Shown in pieces: positions 8,729-16,511 of a stretch of DNA of 64,000 bases. The DNA is from Novosphingobium cyanobacteriorum (GTDB lineage Bacteria > Pseudomonadota > Alphaproteobacteria > Sphingomonadales > Sphingomonadaceae), in the NCBI RefSeq assembly GCF_029436685.1, contig NZ_JAROCY010000007.1, forward strand, positions 150,342 to 214,341. The letters are read 5' to 3'. The first letter of the stretch is position 1. Each line of letters opens with the position of its first letter. The translations under genes and the position numbers were made by a program. A model generated the notes under the pieces. The model saw nothing but the letters and a program-made list of their open reading frames with translations, was not told the origin of the DNA and did not search any database.

Positions 8729-9402
8729 GCAATCCGATCTATCTTGCGCTCGACCTGCCCCGCCTCGATGCCGCCACGGCGCTGGCGCAGAAGGTGAAGG
8801 GCCATGTCGGCGGGCTGAAGCTGGGGCTGGAATTCTTCTGCGCCCACGGCCACCACGGCGTGCATGAAATCGCCAAGATCGGGCTGCCGATCTTCCTCGA
8901 CCTGAAGCTGCACGACATTCCCAACACCGTGGCCGCCGCGATGCAGGCAATCCATGTGCTGGAACCGGCGATCGTGACCGTCCACGCTGCGGGCGGGCGC
9001 GCCATGCTGGAAGACGCCAAGGCGGCGGCTGGCGAGCATACCAAGGTTGTTGCCGTGACCGTGCTGACCAGCCTGGACGATGCCGACCTCGCCCGTCAGG
9101 GCATTGCCGGCACCGCGCACGATCAGGCGCTGCGGCTGGCGGAACTGGCGCAGGAAGCGGGCTTGGATGGCATCGTCTGTTCGGGCCACGAAGTGGGCGC
9201 GGTGCACAGGCAGTGGAAGAACGGGTACTTCGTGGTGCCCGGCCTGCGCCCGGCCGATGGCGCCAGCGCCGCCGACCAGAAGCGCATCGTCACCCCGCGC
9301 GCCGCGCGCGATGCCGGGGCCAGCGTGCTGGTGATCGGCCGCCCGATCAGCCGCGCGGCTGACCCGGTAGCCGCCGCGCGCGCGATAGAGGCAACGCTCT
9401 AG
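8725..9402 (+). CDS. pyrF: Orotidine 5'-phosphate decarboxylase
   Basis: 225 residues; converts OMP to UMP, the last step of de novo UMP synthesis. The active-site signature DLKLHDIPNTV is at about residues 58-68, with an additional Lys near the N-terminus (GGLKLGLEFF). Other family motifs are VTVHAAGGRAML, VVPGLRPADG and VIGRPISRAADP. It uses a GTG start at 8725 that overlaps the preceding stop codon by four bases. Length matches the family (220-240). Confidence 0.97.
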   Translation: MSNPIYLALDLPRLDAATALAQKVKGHVGGLKLGLEFFCAHGHHGVHEIAKIGLPIFLDLKLHDIPNTVAAAMQAIHVLEPAIVTVHAAGGRAMLEDAKAAAGEHTKVVAVTVLTSLDDADLARQGIAGTAHDQALRLAELAQEAGLDGIVCSGHEVGAVHRQWKNGYFVVPGLRPADGASAADQKRIVTPRAARDAGASVLVIGRPISRAADPVAAARAIEATL

Positions 9403-9405
9403 GGC

Positions 9406-10002
9406 TTACTCCGGCGGGCTGGGATCATAGCCCTGGCCGCCGTCAGGCTGGCTCACGGCCTGTTCCCGCTGGCTCTCTTCGGCTTGTGCCTTCAGCTCGC
9501 GCATGTCGCGCTTCATGTCGGCATCCATCTTCATCGCCTGCCCCACCGCGCCGCCGATGCTGCCATCGACGCCATCGCCGGGCCAGCGCGAGGCGGTACT
9601 GCCGGCCTTTTCGGGATCATAGGCGCGATCGGTCAGGGTGGCGTCGATCAGTTCGATCAGGCGATCGCGCAGCATGTTATGCGCCATGCCGTTGCTGGCG
9701 CCATCGCCCGCCGCGCCATGGCAGTTGAGCGCGATCTTGGTCTTTTCCGGCGCAAGTTCGGACAGGTTGGCTACACAGCCAAAGCCCGGTGCATCGTCTT
9801 CTGCGCCAAAGACGATGCGGTTCAGGCCATTGCCGTGGACCGGCTGGTCGAGCATGATGAACGGCGCCTTCTGCGAAGGCTCGATCGTCAACCCGGCAAG
9901 CTTGATATAGGCGTCCTTGCGGCTCATGGCATATTCGTCACCGGGGGCGCACCCCGCCAGTATCGATGCCAGAACCGCCGTTATCGCCACGCCCTTGCGC
10001 AT
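9406..10002 (-). CDS. Predicted lipoprotein of unknown function
   Basis: About 198 residues. A lipoprotein signal is visible (MRKGVAITAVLASILAGC), then a mature domain with APGDEYAMSRKDAYIKLAGL and a central FGCVANLSEL and LNCHGAAGDG with two cysteines that may pair. The C-terminal third is charged and predicted helical (MKMDADMKRDMRELKAQAEE). I do not recognise a family. It runs toward pyrF, with the two stop codons only a few bases apart. Start chosen at the ATG 10002-10000, which opens directly on the signal peptide. Confidence 0.75.
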   Translation of the reverse strand: MRKGVAITAVLASILAGCAPGDEYAMSRKDAYIKLAGLTIEPSQKAPFIMLDQPVHGNGLNRIVFGAEDDAPGFGCVANLSELAPEKTKIALNCHGAAGDGASNGMAHNMLRDRLIELIDATLTDRAYDPEKAGSTASRWPGDGVDGSIGGAVGQAMKMDADMKRDMRELKAQAEESQREQAVSQPDGGQGYDPSPPE

Positions 10003-10174
10003 TTTTGCCCCCGCTCCATGCAAGTGATGGCTGGAGCCTATACAGCGATGGCATTAAGGATCGGTTGCGTGACGGATCCCGCCGCAAGTATCAGCGCTCG
10101 TCTTTTCGACGGACAGGATCAGGGATGACGTCTTTTTTCGCTTGCAACCCCAGCACAGTCAGCAGGCTGGGACC

Positions 10175-10678
10175 ATGATCCGCTTTCGGAGCGCGAAGCC
10201 GGAGGACCTGCCGCGCCTGCGCGCGCTGGTGGAGAAAGCCTATCGCGGAGACAGTGCGCGGCAGGGCTGGACGCACGAGGCGGACCTGCTGGACGACGAG
10301 CGCACCAGCGATGCCGAACTGGCCGAGACGCTGGCCGATCCGGCCAAGCGCGTGCTGCTGGCGATCGTGGACGGCGCATTCGTGGGGACGGTGACCGTTG
10401 CCGACCTTGGCAACGGACGCGCCTATCTGGGCATGTTGTGCGTCGATCCCGAGTTGCAGGCCGAAGGGCTGGGCCGCGCGCTGATCGCCGATGCGGAAGA
10501 CACCGCGGTGGAAGCGTTCGGCGCCACTGTGATGGAAATGACCGTGATCGACGTGCGGCACGATCTGATCGCGTACTACCAGCGGCGGGGATACCGCGTG
10601 ACAGGTGAAAAGCGCCCCTTCCCCTCTGGCGGTGAAGACCGCTTCGGCATGGCGGTGCTGGAACGAAGTATCGGCTGA
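10175..10678 (+). CDS. GNAT family N-acetyltransferase
   Basis: About 167 residues. The fold is indicated by MIRFRSAKPEDLPRLRALVE at the N-terminus (beta1/alpha1), YLGMLCVDPELQAEGLGRAL in the middle (the Q/R-x-x-G-x-G/A acetyl-CoA binding loop) and YYQRRGYRVTGEKRPF near the C-terminus. The acceptor substrate cannot be deduced. The frame is open from 10142, but the ATG at 10175 is where homology-like sequence begins. It stands between two unrelated genes on a pyrF-trpF interval that in many relatives is shorter. Confidence 0.85.
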   Translation: MIRFRSAKPEDLPRLRALVEKAYRGDSARQGWTHEADLLDDERTSDAELAETLADPAKRVLLAIVDGAFVGTVTVADLGNGRAYLGMLCVDPELQAEGLGRALIADAEDTAVEAFGATVMEMTVIDVRHDLIAYYQRRGYRVTGEKRPFPSGGEDRFGMAVLERSIG

Positions 10679-10745
10679 ACGGTTCATCGCGCGCTCACCC
10701 CGGCTGGCCCACACCGGCGGGATGATGCCAGAGGGAGACCGTCCT

Positions 10746-11525
10746 ATGAAGAAGCTGATCTTCGCCACCTCGCTTGCCGCGCTGCCGCTCGCCGCGCTGA
10801 CCATGGCGGCGCTGCCGCAGACCGCCGCCGCGCAGACGATGCAATCCGGCCCGGTGATCGCGCCCGGCAATGCCATGCTGACCGTTTCGGCAGAAGGCAA
10901 GTCTGCCCGCGTGCCCGACATTGCGCTGTTCAGCGCCGGCGTGACCACGCAGGCCAAGACCGCAGGAGCCGCGCTGACCCAGAATGCCGCGCAGATGAAC
11001 GGGGTGATTGCCGCGCTTAAGAAGGCGGGAATCGCCGATCGCGACATCCAAACCAGCAACCTTTCGGTCAATCCGGTCTATGGCAATCCGCGCGTGCGGC
11101 CTGATGGTTCGACCGAGCAGGAGCCGGTGATCATCGCCTATCAGGCAACCAACCAGGTGCAGGTGAAGCAGCGCAGGATCGACGAGTTCGGAAAGGTGAT
11201 CGACACTCTGGTGGCCGCTGGCGCGAACCAGGTGAACGGGCCGAACTTCATGCTCGACAATCCCGAAGCGGCGCAGGATGAAGCGCGCGTGGAGGCCATG
11301 CGCAAGGCCCGCGCCCGCGCCGATCTTTATGCCAAGGCCGCAGGCCTGCGCGTGGTGCGGGTGCTGACCATCAACGAGAACGGCGGCTGGGCCCCGCCAC
11401 CGATGCCGGTGATGTTCGCCCGCGCCGACATGGCCAGCGCCAAGGCGCCCAGCCCGGTGGCGGCGGGCGAGCTGGAGATCGGTGCGAACGTGACCGTGAC
11501 CTATGAACTGGCCCCGCTTGGCTGA
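10746..11525 (+). CDS. SIMPL domain (BP26/OMP28-like) periplasmic protein
   Basis: About 259 residues with a Sec signal peptide (MKKLIFATSLAALPLAALTM, cleavage after AAAQT). The mature protein has the family start MLTVSAEGKSARVPDIALFS, then KKAGIADRDIQTSNLSVNPVY, and ARARADLYAKAAGLRVVRVL near the C-terminus. SIMPL proteins are periplasmic, form ring-shaped oligomers in Brucella BP26, and are linked with oxidative stress tolerance in E. coli (YggE). Function here is inferred by family. The open frame extends upstream to 10605 but overlaps the GNAT gene, and 10746 gives the signal peptide. Confidence 0.9.
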   Translation: MKKLIFATSLAALPLAALTMAALPQTAAAQTMQSGPVIAPGNAMLTVSAEGKSARVPDIALFSAGVTTQAKTAGAALTQNAAQMNGVIAALKKAGIADRDIQTSNLSVNPVYGNPRVRPDGSTEQEPVIIAYQATNQVQVKQRRIDEFGKVIDTLVAAGANQVNGPNFMLDNPEAAQDEARVEAMRKARARADLYAKAAGLRVVRVLTINENGGWAPPPMPVMFARADMASAKAPSPVAAGELEIGANVTVTYELAPLG

Positions 11526-11533
11526 ACGGGCGC

Positions 11534-11598
11534 CTTGACGGGAGGGCCCCTTTGACGGGAGGGCCCCTTTGACGGGAGGGCCCCTTTGACGGGAGGGT
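11534..11598 (+). repeat. 17-bp tandem repeat, four copies, before trpF
   Basis: Units start at 11534, 11551, 11568 and 11585; the sequence is TTTGACGGGAGGGCCCC (first copy has C for the first T, last copy ends in a diverged TAT instead of CCCC). Each unit contains GGGAGGG, a Shine-Dalgarno-like block. The array fills the gap between the SIMPL stop codon and trpF. Confidence 0.95.
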
Positions 11599-11620
11599 AT
11601 GGCAAGCCTATCTGGCGGCC

Positions 11621-12265
11621 ATGCCTGCCCCCCTCATCAAGATCTGCGGCCTGTCCACGCCCGAAACGCTCGATGCGGCCATTGCCGCGCAGGCGGACTA
11701 TATCGGGCTGGTGTTCTTTCCCAAGAGCCCGCGCAACGTGGCCATCGGGCAGGCGGCCGCGCTGGCCGCACGCGCCGCGGGCCGCACGCGCATCGTCGGC
11801 CTGTTCGTCGATCCGGACATGGCGCTGCTGCACGAAGTGCGCGCGACCGTGCCGCTCGACGTGATCCAGCTACACGGCAAGGAGCCGCCCGCCTTCGTCC
11901 AGCAGGTGCGCGCCGCCACCGGGTGCGAGGCGTGGAAGGCGCTGGGCGTGCGCAAGCGTGCCGACATGGAGGCCGCGCGCAGCTATGCCGGGGCGGCGGA
12001 CCGCATCCTCTATGACGCGAAGCCCCCCGAGGGTGCGGCCCTGCCCGGCGGCACCGGCCTGCGCATAGACTGGGACCTCATGAAAGGCTGGAAGCACCCG
12101 CTGCCATGGATGCTGGCGGGCGGACTCGATCCGCTCAACGTGGCCGATGCGGTGCATGTGACGGGCGCGCCGGCGGTGGATGTATCCTCGGGCGTGGAAA
12201 GCGCGCCGGGCGTGAAGGACGCGGGCCGGATTGCGGCATTCGTCCGCGCGGTGCGGACGATCTGA
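11621..12265 (+). CDS. trpF: Phosphoribosylanthranilate isomerase
   Basis: 214 residues; third step of tryptophan synthesis, converting phosphoribosylanthranilate to CdRP. The motif IKICGLSTPETLDAA at residues 6-20 contains the catalytic Cys (KICG), and DVIQLHG and later AGGLDPLNV and DVSSGVE supply phosphate-binding and catalytic Asp positions of the TIM barrel. The start ATG has no strong Shine-Dalgarno within 12 nt; the nearest GGGAGGG is the last tandem-repeat copy 23 nt upstream. trpB follows about 1.1 kb downstream after a minus-strand gene. Confidence 0.95.
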   Translation: MPAPLIKICGLSTPETLDAAIAAQADYIGLVFFPKSPRNVAIGQAAALAARAAGRTRIVGLFVDPDMALLHEVRATVPLDVIQLHGKEPPAFVQQVRAATGCEAWKALGVRKRADMEAARSYAGAADRILYDAKPPEGAALPGGTGLRIDWDLMKGWKHPLPWMLAGGLDPLNVADAVHVTGAPAVDVSSGVESAPGVKDAGRIAAFVRAVRTI

Positions 12266-12294
12266 CGGCGACGAGCGCGCAAGACCATCCGGTT

Positions 12295-12387
12295 CGTCAT
12301 TGCGAGCCGCCGCAGGGGGCGCCGCAATCCAGGGCGGTCTGCGCCAATTCTGGATTGCTTCGTCGGCTTCGCCTTCCCGCAATGACG
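12295..12387. repeat. Intergenic palindromic element (CGTCATTGCG / CGCAATGACG)
   Basis: A 93-bp imperfect inverted repeat. Outer arms CGTCATTGCG and CGCAATGACG are exact complements and inner arms GCAATCCAG and CTGGATTGC are exact complements, with variable sequence between. Elements with these ends are common between genes in many alphaproteobacteria and other bacteria. It lies in the gap between trpF and the minus-strand barrel protein. Confidence 0.85.
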
Positions 12388-12443
12388 AGGGCCAATTGCC
12401 CGATGGTTCGCTAAATCCGGCGACACACCGTGTCATACCCAGA

Positions 12444-12475
12444 CAAAAAGGGCGGCATCCCGAAGGATGCCGCCC
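12444..12475 (-). terminator. Strong intrinsic terminator for the barrel protein gene
   Basis: GGGCGGCATCC pairs perfectly with GGATGCCGCCC around a 4-nt loop (11-bp stem, 12450-12475) and on the minus strand is followed by TTTTT. It lies 50 nt beyond the stop codon of the gene at 12526-12990. Confidence 0.9.
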
Positions 12476-12525
12476 GATCTTGCTGCGCGCGCTTGAGAGA
12501 CCGCGCGCCGCCTGATCCAATCAGA

Positions 12526-12990
12526 TCAGAACTTGATGCCGACGCCGGCCACAACCGCGTCGGGATCGCTGAAGCCGTTACCGACGAAGTAGTGGCGGTA
12601 TTCGAGCTTCAGGTAGGTCATCGGCAGGATGGTGTGCTGCACGCCGGCGCCCAGGTTCCACGATTCCTCGCAGCCGTGGCAGGGCTTGGTGGCATAGCCG
12701 CCGGTGGCGTAGAGCTTGCCGACGACAGGCACCGACACGCCGGCGCGGGCGTTGACGCCGAACGACACGATGGTGTTCGAGGTGAGGATCTTGTCAGCCG
12801 AAGCTTCGATGCCGACGAAGGTCTTGGGGGCGAGGTCGTAGTCATAACCGACGGCGACGCCGGCGATGGCTTCGGTCGTACCCTGGTCCCAGATCACGCC
12901 GCCGCGGCCTTCGGCGCGGATTTCGTTGGCGAGGGCGGGGGTGGCGGCAACCGCAGCCGCGGCGGCGAGAGCGGTGAGAACGAGACGCAT
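12526..12990 (-). CDS. Predicted outer-membrane beta-barrel protein
   Basis: 154 residues. Signal peptide MRLVLTALAAAAAVAATPALA, then a mature chain of alternating hydrophobic strands: IAGVAVGYDYDL, KTFVGIEASADK, VNARAGVSVPVVGKLYATGGY, YLKLEYRHYF and a terminal aromatic strand AVVAGVGIKF ending in Phe, the usual C-terminal signal for barrel insertion. Its short length fits an eight-stranded OmpA/OmpW-like barrel. One loop has the paired cysteines CHGC plus charged residues, of unknown meaning. It has its own terminator and a gap of about 350 bp upstream, so it is probably a monocistronic, separately regulated gene. Confidence 0.75.
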   Translation of the reverse strand: MRLVLTALAAAAAVAATPALANEIRAEGRGGVIWDQGTTEAIAGVAVGYDYDLAPKTFVGIEASADKILTSNTIVSFGVNARAGVSVPVVGKLYATGGYATKPCHGCEESWNLGAGVQHTILPMTYLKLEYRHYFVGNGFSDPDAVVAGVGIKF

Positions 12991-13182
12991 GGTAACCTCC
13001 TGAAATCAATGGGCCCCTTCTTGTTTTGGGGGCGGGGGCCAGCTAGGCGCGGGAACCGCATGCTGCAATGGCGAAACGGCACCGCCAGATGCAATCGCGC
13101 ATCATTGTATTATTTTTGCAACAGATTGTTATTCAAGCGAACAACATGATTGCAAAACATACTATGTTACTTGCAATAAACG

Positions 13183-13210
13183 AAAAGGCGACCCCGTGAG
13201 GAGCCGCCTT
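13183..13210 (-). terminator. Terminator-like hairpin (minus strand)
   Basis: Read on the minus strand, AAGGCG pairs with CGCCTT around a loop with additional partial pairing, followed by TTTTCG. No recognised gene ends just before it; the only candidate is the 36-residue frame at 13210-13320. Confidence 0.4.
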
Positions 13211-13320
13211 CACGACGTTGCGGGATCGCTATTGCACCCGCAATCTTGCAGCAGCGTGAACAACATGTGCAGGAAGCGGAAAGCCCCCTGCCCGCGCAGG
13301 AATCTGGACATTCGCGCCAT
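13210..13320 (-). CDS. Possible 36-residue small protein
   Basis: A short frame [20 protein letters not shown] then [16 protein letters not shown] whose stop codon abuts the terminator-like hairpin at 13183-13210. The N-terminus is basic and the middle amphipathic or hydrophobic; there is a CGC motif. The Shine-Dalgarno is weak (GCAGAGC). I report it because the hairpin needs some transcript from this strand. It may equally be a short noncoding RNA or chance. Confidence 0.2.
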   Translation of the reverse strand: MARMSRFLRGQGAFRFLHMLFTLLQDCGCNSDPATS

Positions 13321-13339
13321 GCTCTGCAAAGGGCCAAGC

Positions 13340-14554
13340 ATGACTGTCCAGACCCCCAACAGCTTCCGCAACCAACCCGACGAACGCGGCCACTTCGGCC
13401 AGTTCGGCGGCCGCTATGTGGCGGAAACGCTGATGCCGCTGATCCTCGATCTTGAGCAGGAATACCGCAAGGCGAAGGCCGACCCGGCGTTTCAGGCCGA
13501 ATTCGACGATCTGCTGGAACACTATGTCGGCCGCCCCAGCCCGCTCTATTTCGCGCCGCGGCTGACCGAGGAATTGGGCGGGGCGCAGGTCTGGTTCAAG
13601 CGCGACGAGCTGAATCACACCGGCGCGCACAAGATCAACAACTGCATCGGGCAGATCCTGCTTGCCATGCGCATGGGCAAGACGCGGATCATCGCGGAAA
13701 CCGGCGCGGGCCAGCATGGCGTGGCCACGGCCACGGTCTGCGCGCGCTTCGGACTGCCCTGCACGATCTTCATGGGCGCGACCGACGTAGCGCGCCAGCA
13801 GCCCAACGTGTTCCGCATGAAGCTGCTCGGCGCCGAAGTGGTGCCGGTGACGGCGGGCGCGGCCACGCTGAAGGATGCGATGAACGAGGCGCTGCGCGAC
13901 TGGGTGGCGAACGTGCACAACACGTTCTACATCATCGGCACCGCCGCCGGCCCGCACCCCTATCCGGAACTGGTGCGCGATTTCCAGAGCGTGATCGGGC
14001 GCGAGGCGCGCGCCCAGATGCTGAACCGCACCGGCCGCCTGCCCGACCTGCTGGTGGCGGCGATCGGCGGCGGCAGCAACGCGATCGGCCTGTTCCACCC
14101 GTTCCTGGACGACACCTCGGTCAAGATGCTGGGCGTGGAAGCGGCGGGCCATGGGCTGGACAAGGAGCACGCCGCGTCGCTTGCGGGCGGCCGCCCCGGC
14201 ATCCTCCACGGCAACAAGACCTACCTGCTGCAGGACGAGGACGGCCAGATCATCGAAGGCCATTCGATCTCGGCAGGCCTCGATTATCCCGGCATCGGGC
14301 CGGAGCATTCCTGGCTGAAGGAGATCGGTCGGGTGGACTATACCTCGGTGACCGACACCGAGGCGCTCGATGCGTTCCAGTTGCTGTGCCGCACCGAAGG
14401 CATCATTCCCGCGCTGGAGCCCAGCCATGCGATCGCTGCGGTGAAGAAGGTGGCGCCGACCATGCCCAAGGACGCAATCATCCTCGCCAACCTGTGCGGC
14501 CGCGGCGACAAGGACATCTTCTCGGTTGCGGAGCACCTGGGGGTGAAATTGTGA
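13340..14554 (+). CDS. trpB: Tryptophan synthase beta chain
   Basis: 404 residues; the PLP-dependent subunit that joins indole and serine to make tryptophan. [20 protein letters not shown] at the N-terminus is a family hallmark. The PLP lysine is in HTGAHKINN near residue 97, the indole channel and catalytic Glu in AETGAGQHG, and the phosphate-binding loop is GGGSNA near residue 243. The frame is open from 13196, but the start at 13340 (MTVQTPNSF) gives the normal length. The stop overlaps the GTG of the next small gene (GTGA). Confidence 0.97.
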   Translation: MTVQTPNSFRNQPDERGHFGQFGGRYVAETLMPLILDLEQEYRKAKADPAFQAEFDDLLEHYVGRPSPLYFAPRLTEELGGAQVWFKRDELNHTGAHKINNCIGQILLAMRMGKTRIIAETGAGQHGVATATVCARFGLPCTIFMGATDVARQQPNVFRMKLLGAEVVPVTAGAATLKDAMNEALRDWVANVHNTFYIIGTAAGPHPYPELVRDFQSVIGREARAQMLNRTGRLPDLLVAAIGGGSNAIGLFHPFLDDTSVKMLGVEAAGHGLDKEHAASLAGGRPGILHGNKTYLLQDEDGQIIEGHSISAGLDYPGIGPEHSWLKEIGRVDYTSVTDTEALDAFQLLCRTEGIIPALEPSHAIAAVKKVAPTMPKDAIILANLCGRGDKDIFSVAEHLGVKL

Positions 14555-14742
14555 CGCGACGCGACAGGTTGCTCATGGCCGGCGTTGTCGCGACGCTTGG
14601 AGCTTGGGCAAGCTGGCGCACTATGGATGAACCGTGGGTGGAGGACTGGTCCACCACGGAAGACATCCTCGATGCCATCGGTTATGCGCTCTGCGCGCTT
14701 GCCCTGTTCCTGTTCTACTCCGGGTACCGACTTCCCAGATGA
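14551..14742 (+). CDS. Small two-helix membrane protein inside the trp operon
   Basis: 63 residues starting at a GTG that overlaps the trpB stop by four bases, and ending in a TGA that overlaps the trpA ATG by four bases. The product ([20 protein letters not shown] at the start) has a hydrophobic segment at residues 8-21, a short acidic/aromatic linker [18 protein letters not shown], and a second segment at 40-58 ([16 protein letters not shown]). I do not recognise a family. The double stop-start overlap shows the reading frame is used, since any change would break trpB-trpA coupling. Confidence 0.75.
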   Translation: MTRRDRLLMAGVVATLGAWASWRTMDEPWVEDWSTTEDILDAIGYALCALALFLFYSGYRLPR

Positions 14743-15557
14743 CCAACCGCCTCTCCCCAAACCGTCTGCAATCCGCCTTCGCCAAAGGCCATGCCGCCCT
14801 GGTCTGCTTCGTCACAGCGGGCGATCCCACGCCTGATGCCACGCCCGCCATCCTCGATGCGCTGGTCGAGGGCGGGGCCGATGTGATCGAGCTGGGCATG
14901 CCCTTTACCGATCCGATGGCCGATGGCCCGGCGATCCAGAAGGCGAACCTGCGCAGCCTGGCCGCCGGCACGAAGACTGCCGACATCCTGAAGATCGCCA
15001 CCGATTTCCGCGCGCGGCATCCTGACGTGCCGCTGGTGCTGATGGGCTATGCCAACCCGATGACCATCCGTGGGCCGGAGTGGTTCGCGGATGCCTGCGC
15101 CGCTGCGGGCGTCGACGGCGTGATCTGCGTGGACATCCCGCCCGAGGAAGACGGCGAGCTGGGCCCGGCTCTGCGCGCCAAGGGGATCAGCCCGATCCGC
15201 CTTGCCACCCCGACCACCGATGCGGCGCGCCTGCCTGCGGTGCTCGATGGCTCGTTGGGCTTCCTCTACTATGTCTCGGTCGCCGGGATCACCGGCAAGC
15301 AGAGCGCGGCGCTGGCCAGCATCGAGGAAGCCGTGGCGCGGATCAAGCAGACCGCCACGCTGCCGATCGCGGTCGGCTTTGGCGTGCGCACCCCCGAACA
15401 GGCCGGGCCGATCGCCAGCGTGGCCGATGGCGTCGTCGTCGGCTCCGCGCTGATCGACGTTATCGCAGAGCACGGCGCGAACGCCGCCGGACCGGTGAGG
15501 GACCTTGTTTCCGCACTGGCCGAGGCCGTCCACGCCGCGAAGAAGGAACTGGCATGA
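14739..15557 (+). CDS. trpA: Tryptophan synthase alpha chain
   Basis: 272 residues; cleaves indole-3-glycerol phosphate to indole, which is passed to TrpB. The signature [19 protein letters not shown] near residues 47-65 contains the catalytic Glu and Asp60-type residue. [28 protein letters not shown] and [10 protein letters not shown] form the rest of the barrel active site and phosphate site. Starts at ATG 14739 overlapping the small membrane protein gene, and ends overlapping the accD ATG by four bases (ATGA). Confidence 0.97.
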   Translation: MTNRLSPNRLQSAFAKGHAALVCFVTAGDPTPDATPAILDALVEGGADVIELGMPFTDPMADGPAIQKANLRSLAAGTKTADILKIATDFRARHPDVPLVLMGYANPMTIRGPEWFADACAAAGVDGVICVDIPPEEDGELGPALRAKGISPIRLATPTTDAARLPAVLDGSLGFLYYVSVAGITGKQSAALASIEEAVARIKQTATLPIAVGFGVRTPEQAGPIASVADGVVVGSALIDVIAEHGANAAGPVRDLVSALAEAVHAAKKELA

Positions 15558-16405
15558 GCTGGCTGACCAAAGTCCGCAATTCGCTGTCGTTCACGCAGAA
15601 GCGTGACACGCCCGACAACCTGTGGATCAAATGCCCTTCGTGCAGCGAGATGCTGTTCACCAAGGAGTATGAGGACAACCTTTCGGTCTGCCCGCGTTGT
15701 GAACACCACGGCCGCATCGGCGCGGACGCCCGGCTGGCGCAGCTGCTGGACGCTGGCTTCGAGATCCTGCCCGCGCCCAAGGTGAAGGAAGACCCGCTCA
15801 AGTTCCGGGACAGCAAGAAGTACACCGACCGCCTGAAGGGCGCCAAGGCGGCCAACCCGCACCCCGATGCACTGACCAACGCATTTGGCCGCATCGGTGG
15901 GCACAAGGCGGTTGTCGGCGTGCAGGACTTTGCCTTCATGGGCGGATCGATGGGCATGGCCGTGGGTGATGCGTTCATCGCCGGCGTGCGCCGCGCGATC
16001 CAGGAAAAGTGCCCCTATGTCGCGGTGACGGCGGCCGGCGGCGCGCGAATGCAGGAAGGCATCCTTTCGCTGATGCAGATGCCGCGCACCACCGTGGCGA
16101 TCAGCCAGCTGCGCGCCGCGGGCCTGCCCTATATCGTGGTGCTGACCGACCCGACCACCGGCGGCGTCACCGCCAGCTATGCCATGCTGGGCGATGTGCA
16201 GATGGCCGAGCCGGGCGCCCTGATCGGCTTTGCCGGCCAGCGCGTGATCCAGGATACGATCCGCGAAAAGCTGCCCGAAGGGTTCCAGCGCGCGGAATAC
16301 CTGCACGATCACGGCATGCTGGACATGGTGGTCCACCGCCGCGACCTGAAGGACCGGCTGGCCACGGTGATCGGTTACCTGATGGCGGCGAAGGCGGCGG
16401 CGTGA
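15554..16405 (+). CDS. accD: Acetyl-CoA carboxylase carboxyltransferase subunit beta
   Basis: 283 residues; with AccA transfers the carboxyl group from biotin to acetyl-CoA to start fatty acid synthesis. The N-terminal zinc ribbon has four cysteines (CPSC at 27-30 and CPRC at about 46-49). The carboxyltransferase core follows: [24 protein letters not shown] (oxyanion and acyl-CoA site), [16 protein letters not shown] and GFAGQRVI. The trpA-accD-folC arrangement is usual in alphaproteobacteria. Start overlaps trpA. Confidence 0.97.
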   Translation: MSWLTKVRNSLSFTQKRDTPDNLWIKCPSCSEMLFTKEYEDNLSVCPRCEHHGRIGADARLAQLLDAGFEILPAPKVKEDPLKFRDSKKYTDRLKGAKAANPHPDALTNAFGRIGGHKAVVGVQDFAFMGGSMGMAVGDAFIAGVRRAIQEKCPYVAVTAAGGARMQEGILSLMQMPRTTVAISQLRAAGLPYIVVLTDPTTGGVTASYAMLGDVQMAEPGALIGFAGQRVIQDTIREKLPEGFQRAEYLHDHGMLDMVVHRRDLKDRLATVIGYLMAAKAAA

Positions 16406-16412
16406 TCCTTCT

Positions 16413-16505
16413 CCCCTCCCGCCTGCGGGAGGGGCCGGGGGTGGGCGCGAACATGCGCCGCGCTTTCCCCTGCCCACCCCAAACCCCTCCCGCAGGCGGG
16501 AGGGG
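16413..16505. repeat. 34-bp inverted repeat between accD and folC, carrying the folC ribosome binding site
   Basis: Arms at 16413-16446 and 16472-16505 match as reverse complements except for a 3-base block. Each arm contains a nested palindrome CCCCTCCCGC / GCGGGAGGGG. The last GGGAGGGG (16498-16505) sits 6 nt before the folC GTG and is its only good Shine-Dalgarno. Confidence 0.85.
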
Positions 16506-16511
16506 CTGCCC

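Larger units (their letters stand above)
12991..13339. promoter_or_regulatory. Divergent AT-rich regulatory region with three TTGCAA motifs
   Basis: The stretch 13090-13180 is clearly AT-richer than its surroundings and contains TTGCAA at 13116, 13150 and 13171, plus a fourth related TGCAA at 13090. It separates the start of the minus-strand barrel gene from trpB. It probably holds the promoters for one or both genes; the regulator is unknown. It also includes a hairpin and short frame described separately. Confidence 0.4.

Noticed and set aside
11534..11598. CRISPR array
   Set aside because: The units are adjacent without spacers and have only 17 bases; there are no cas genes.
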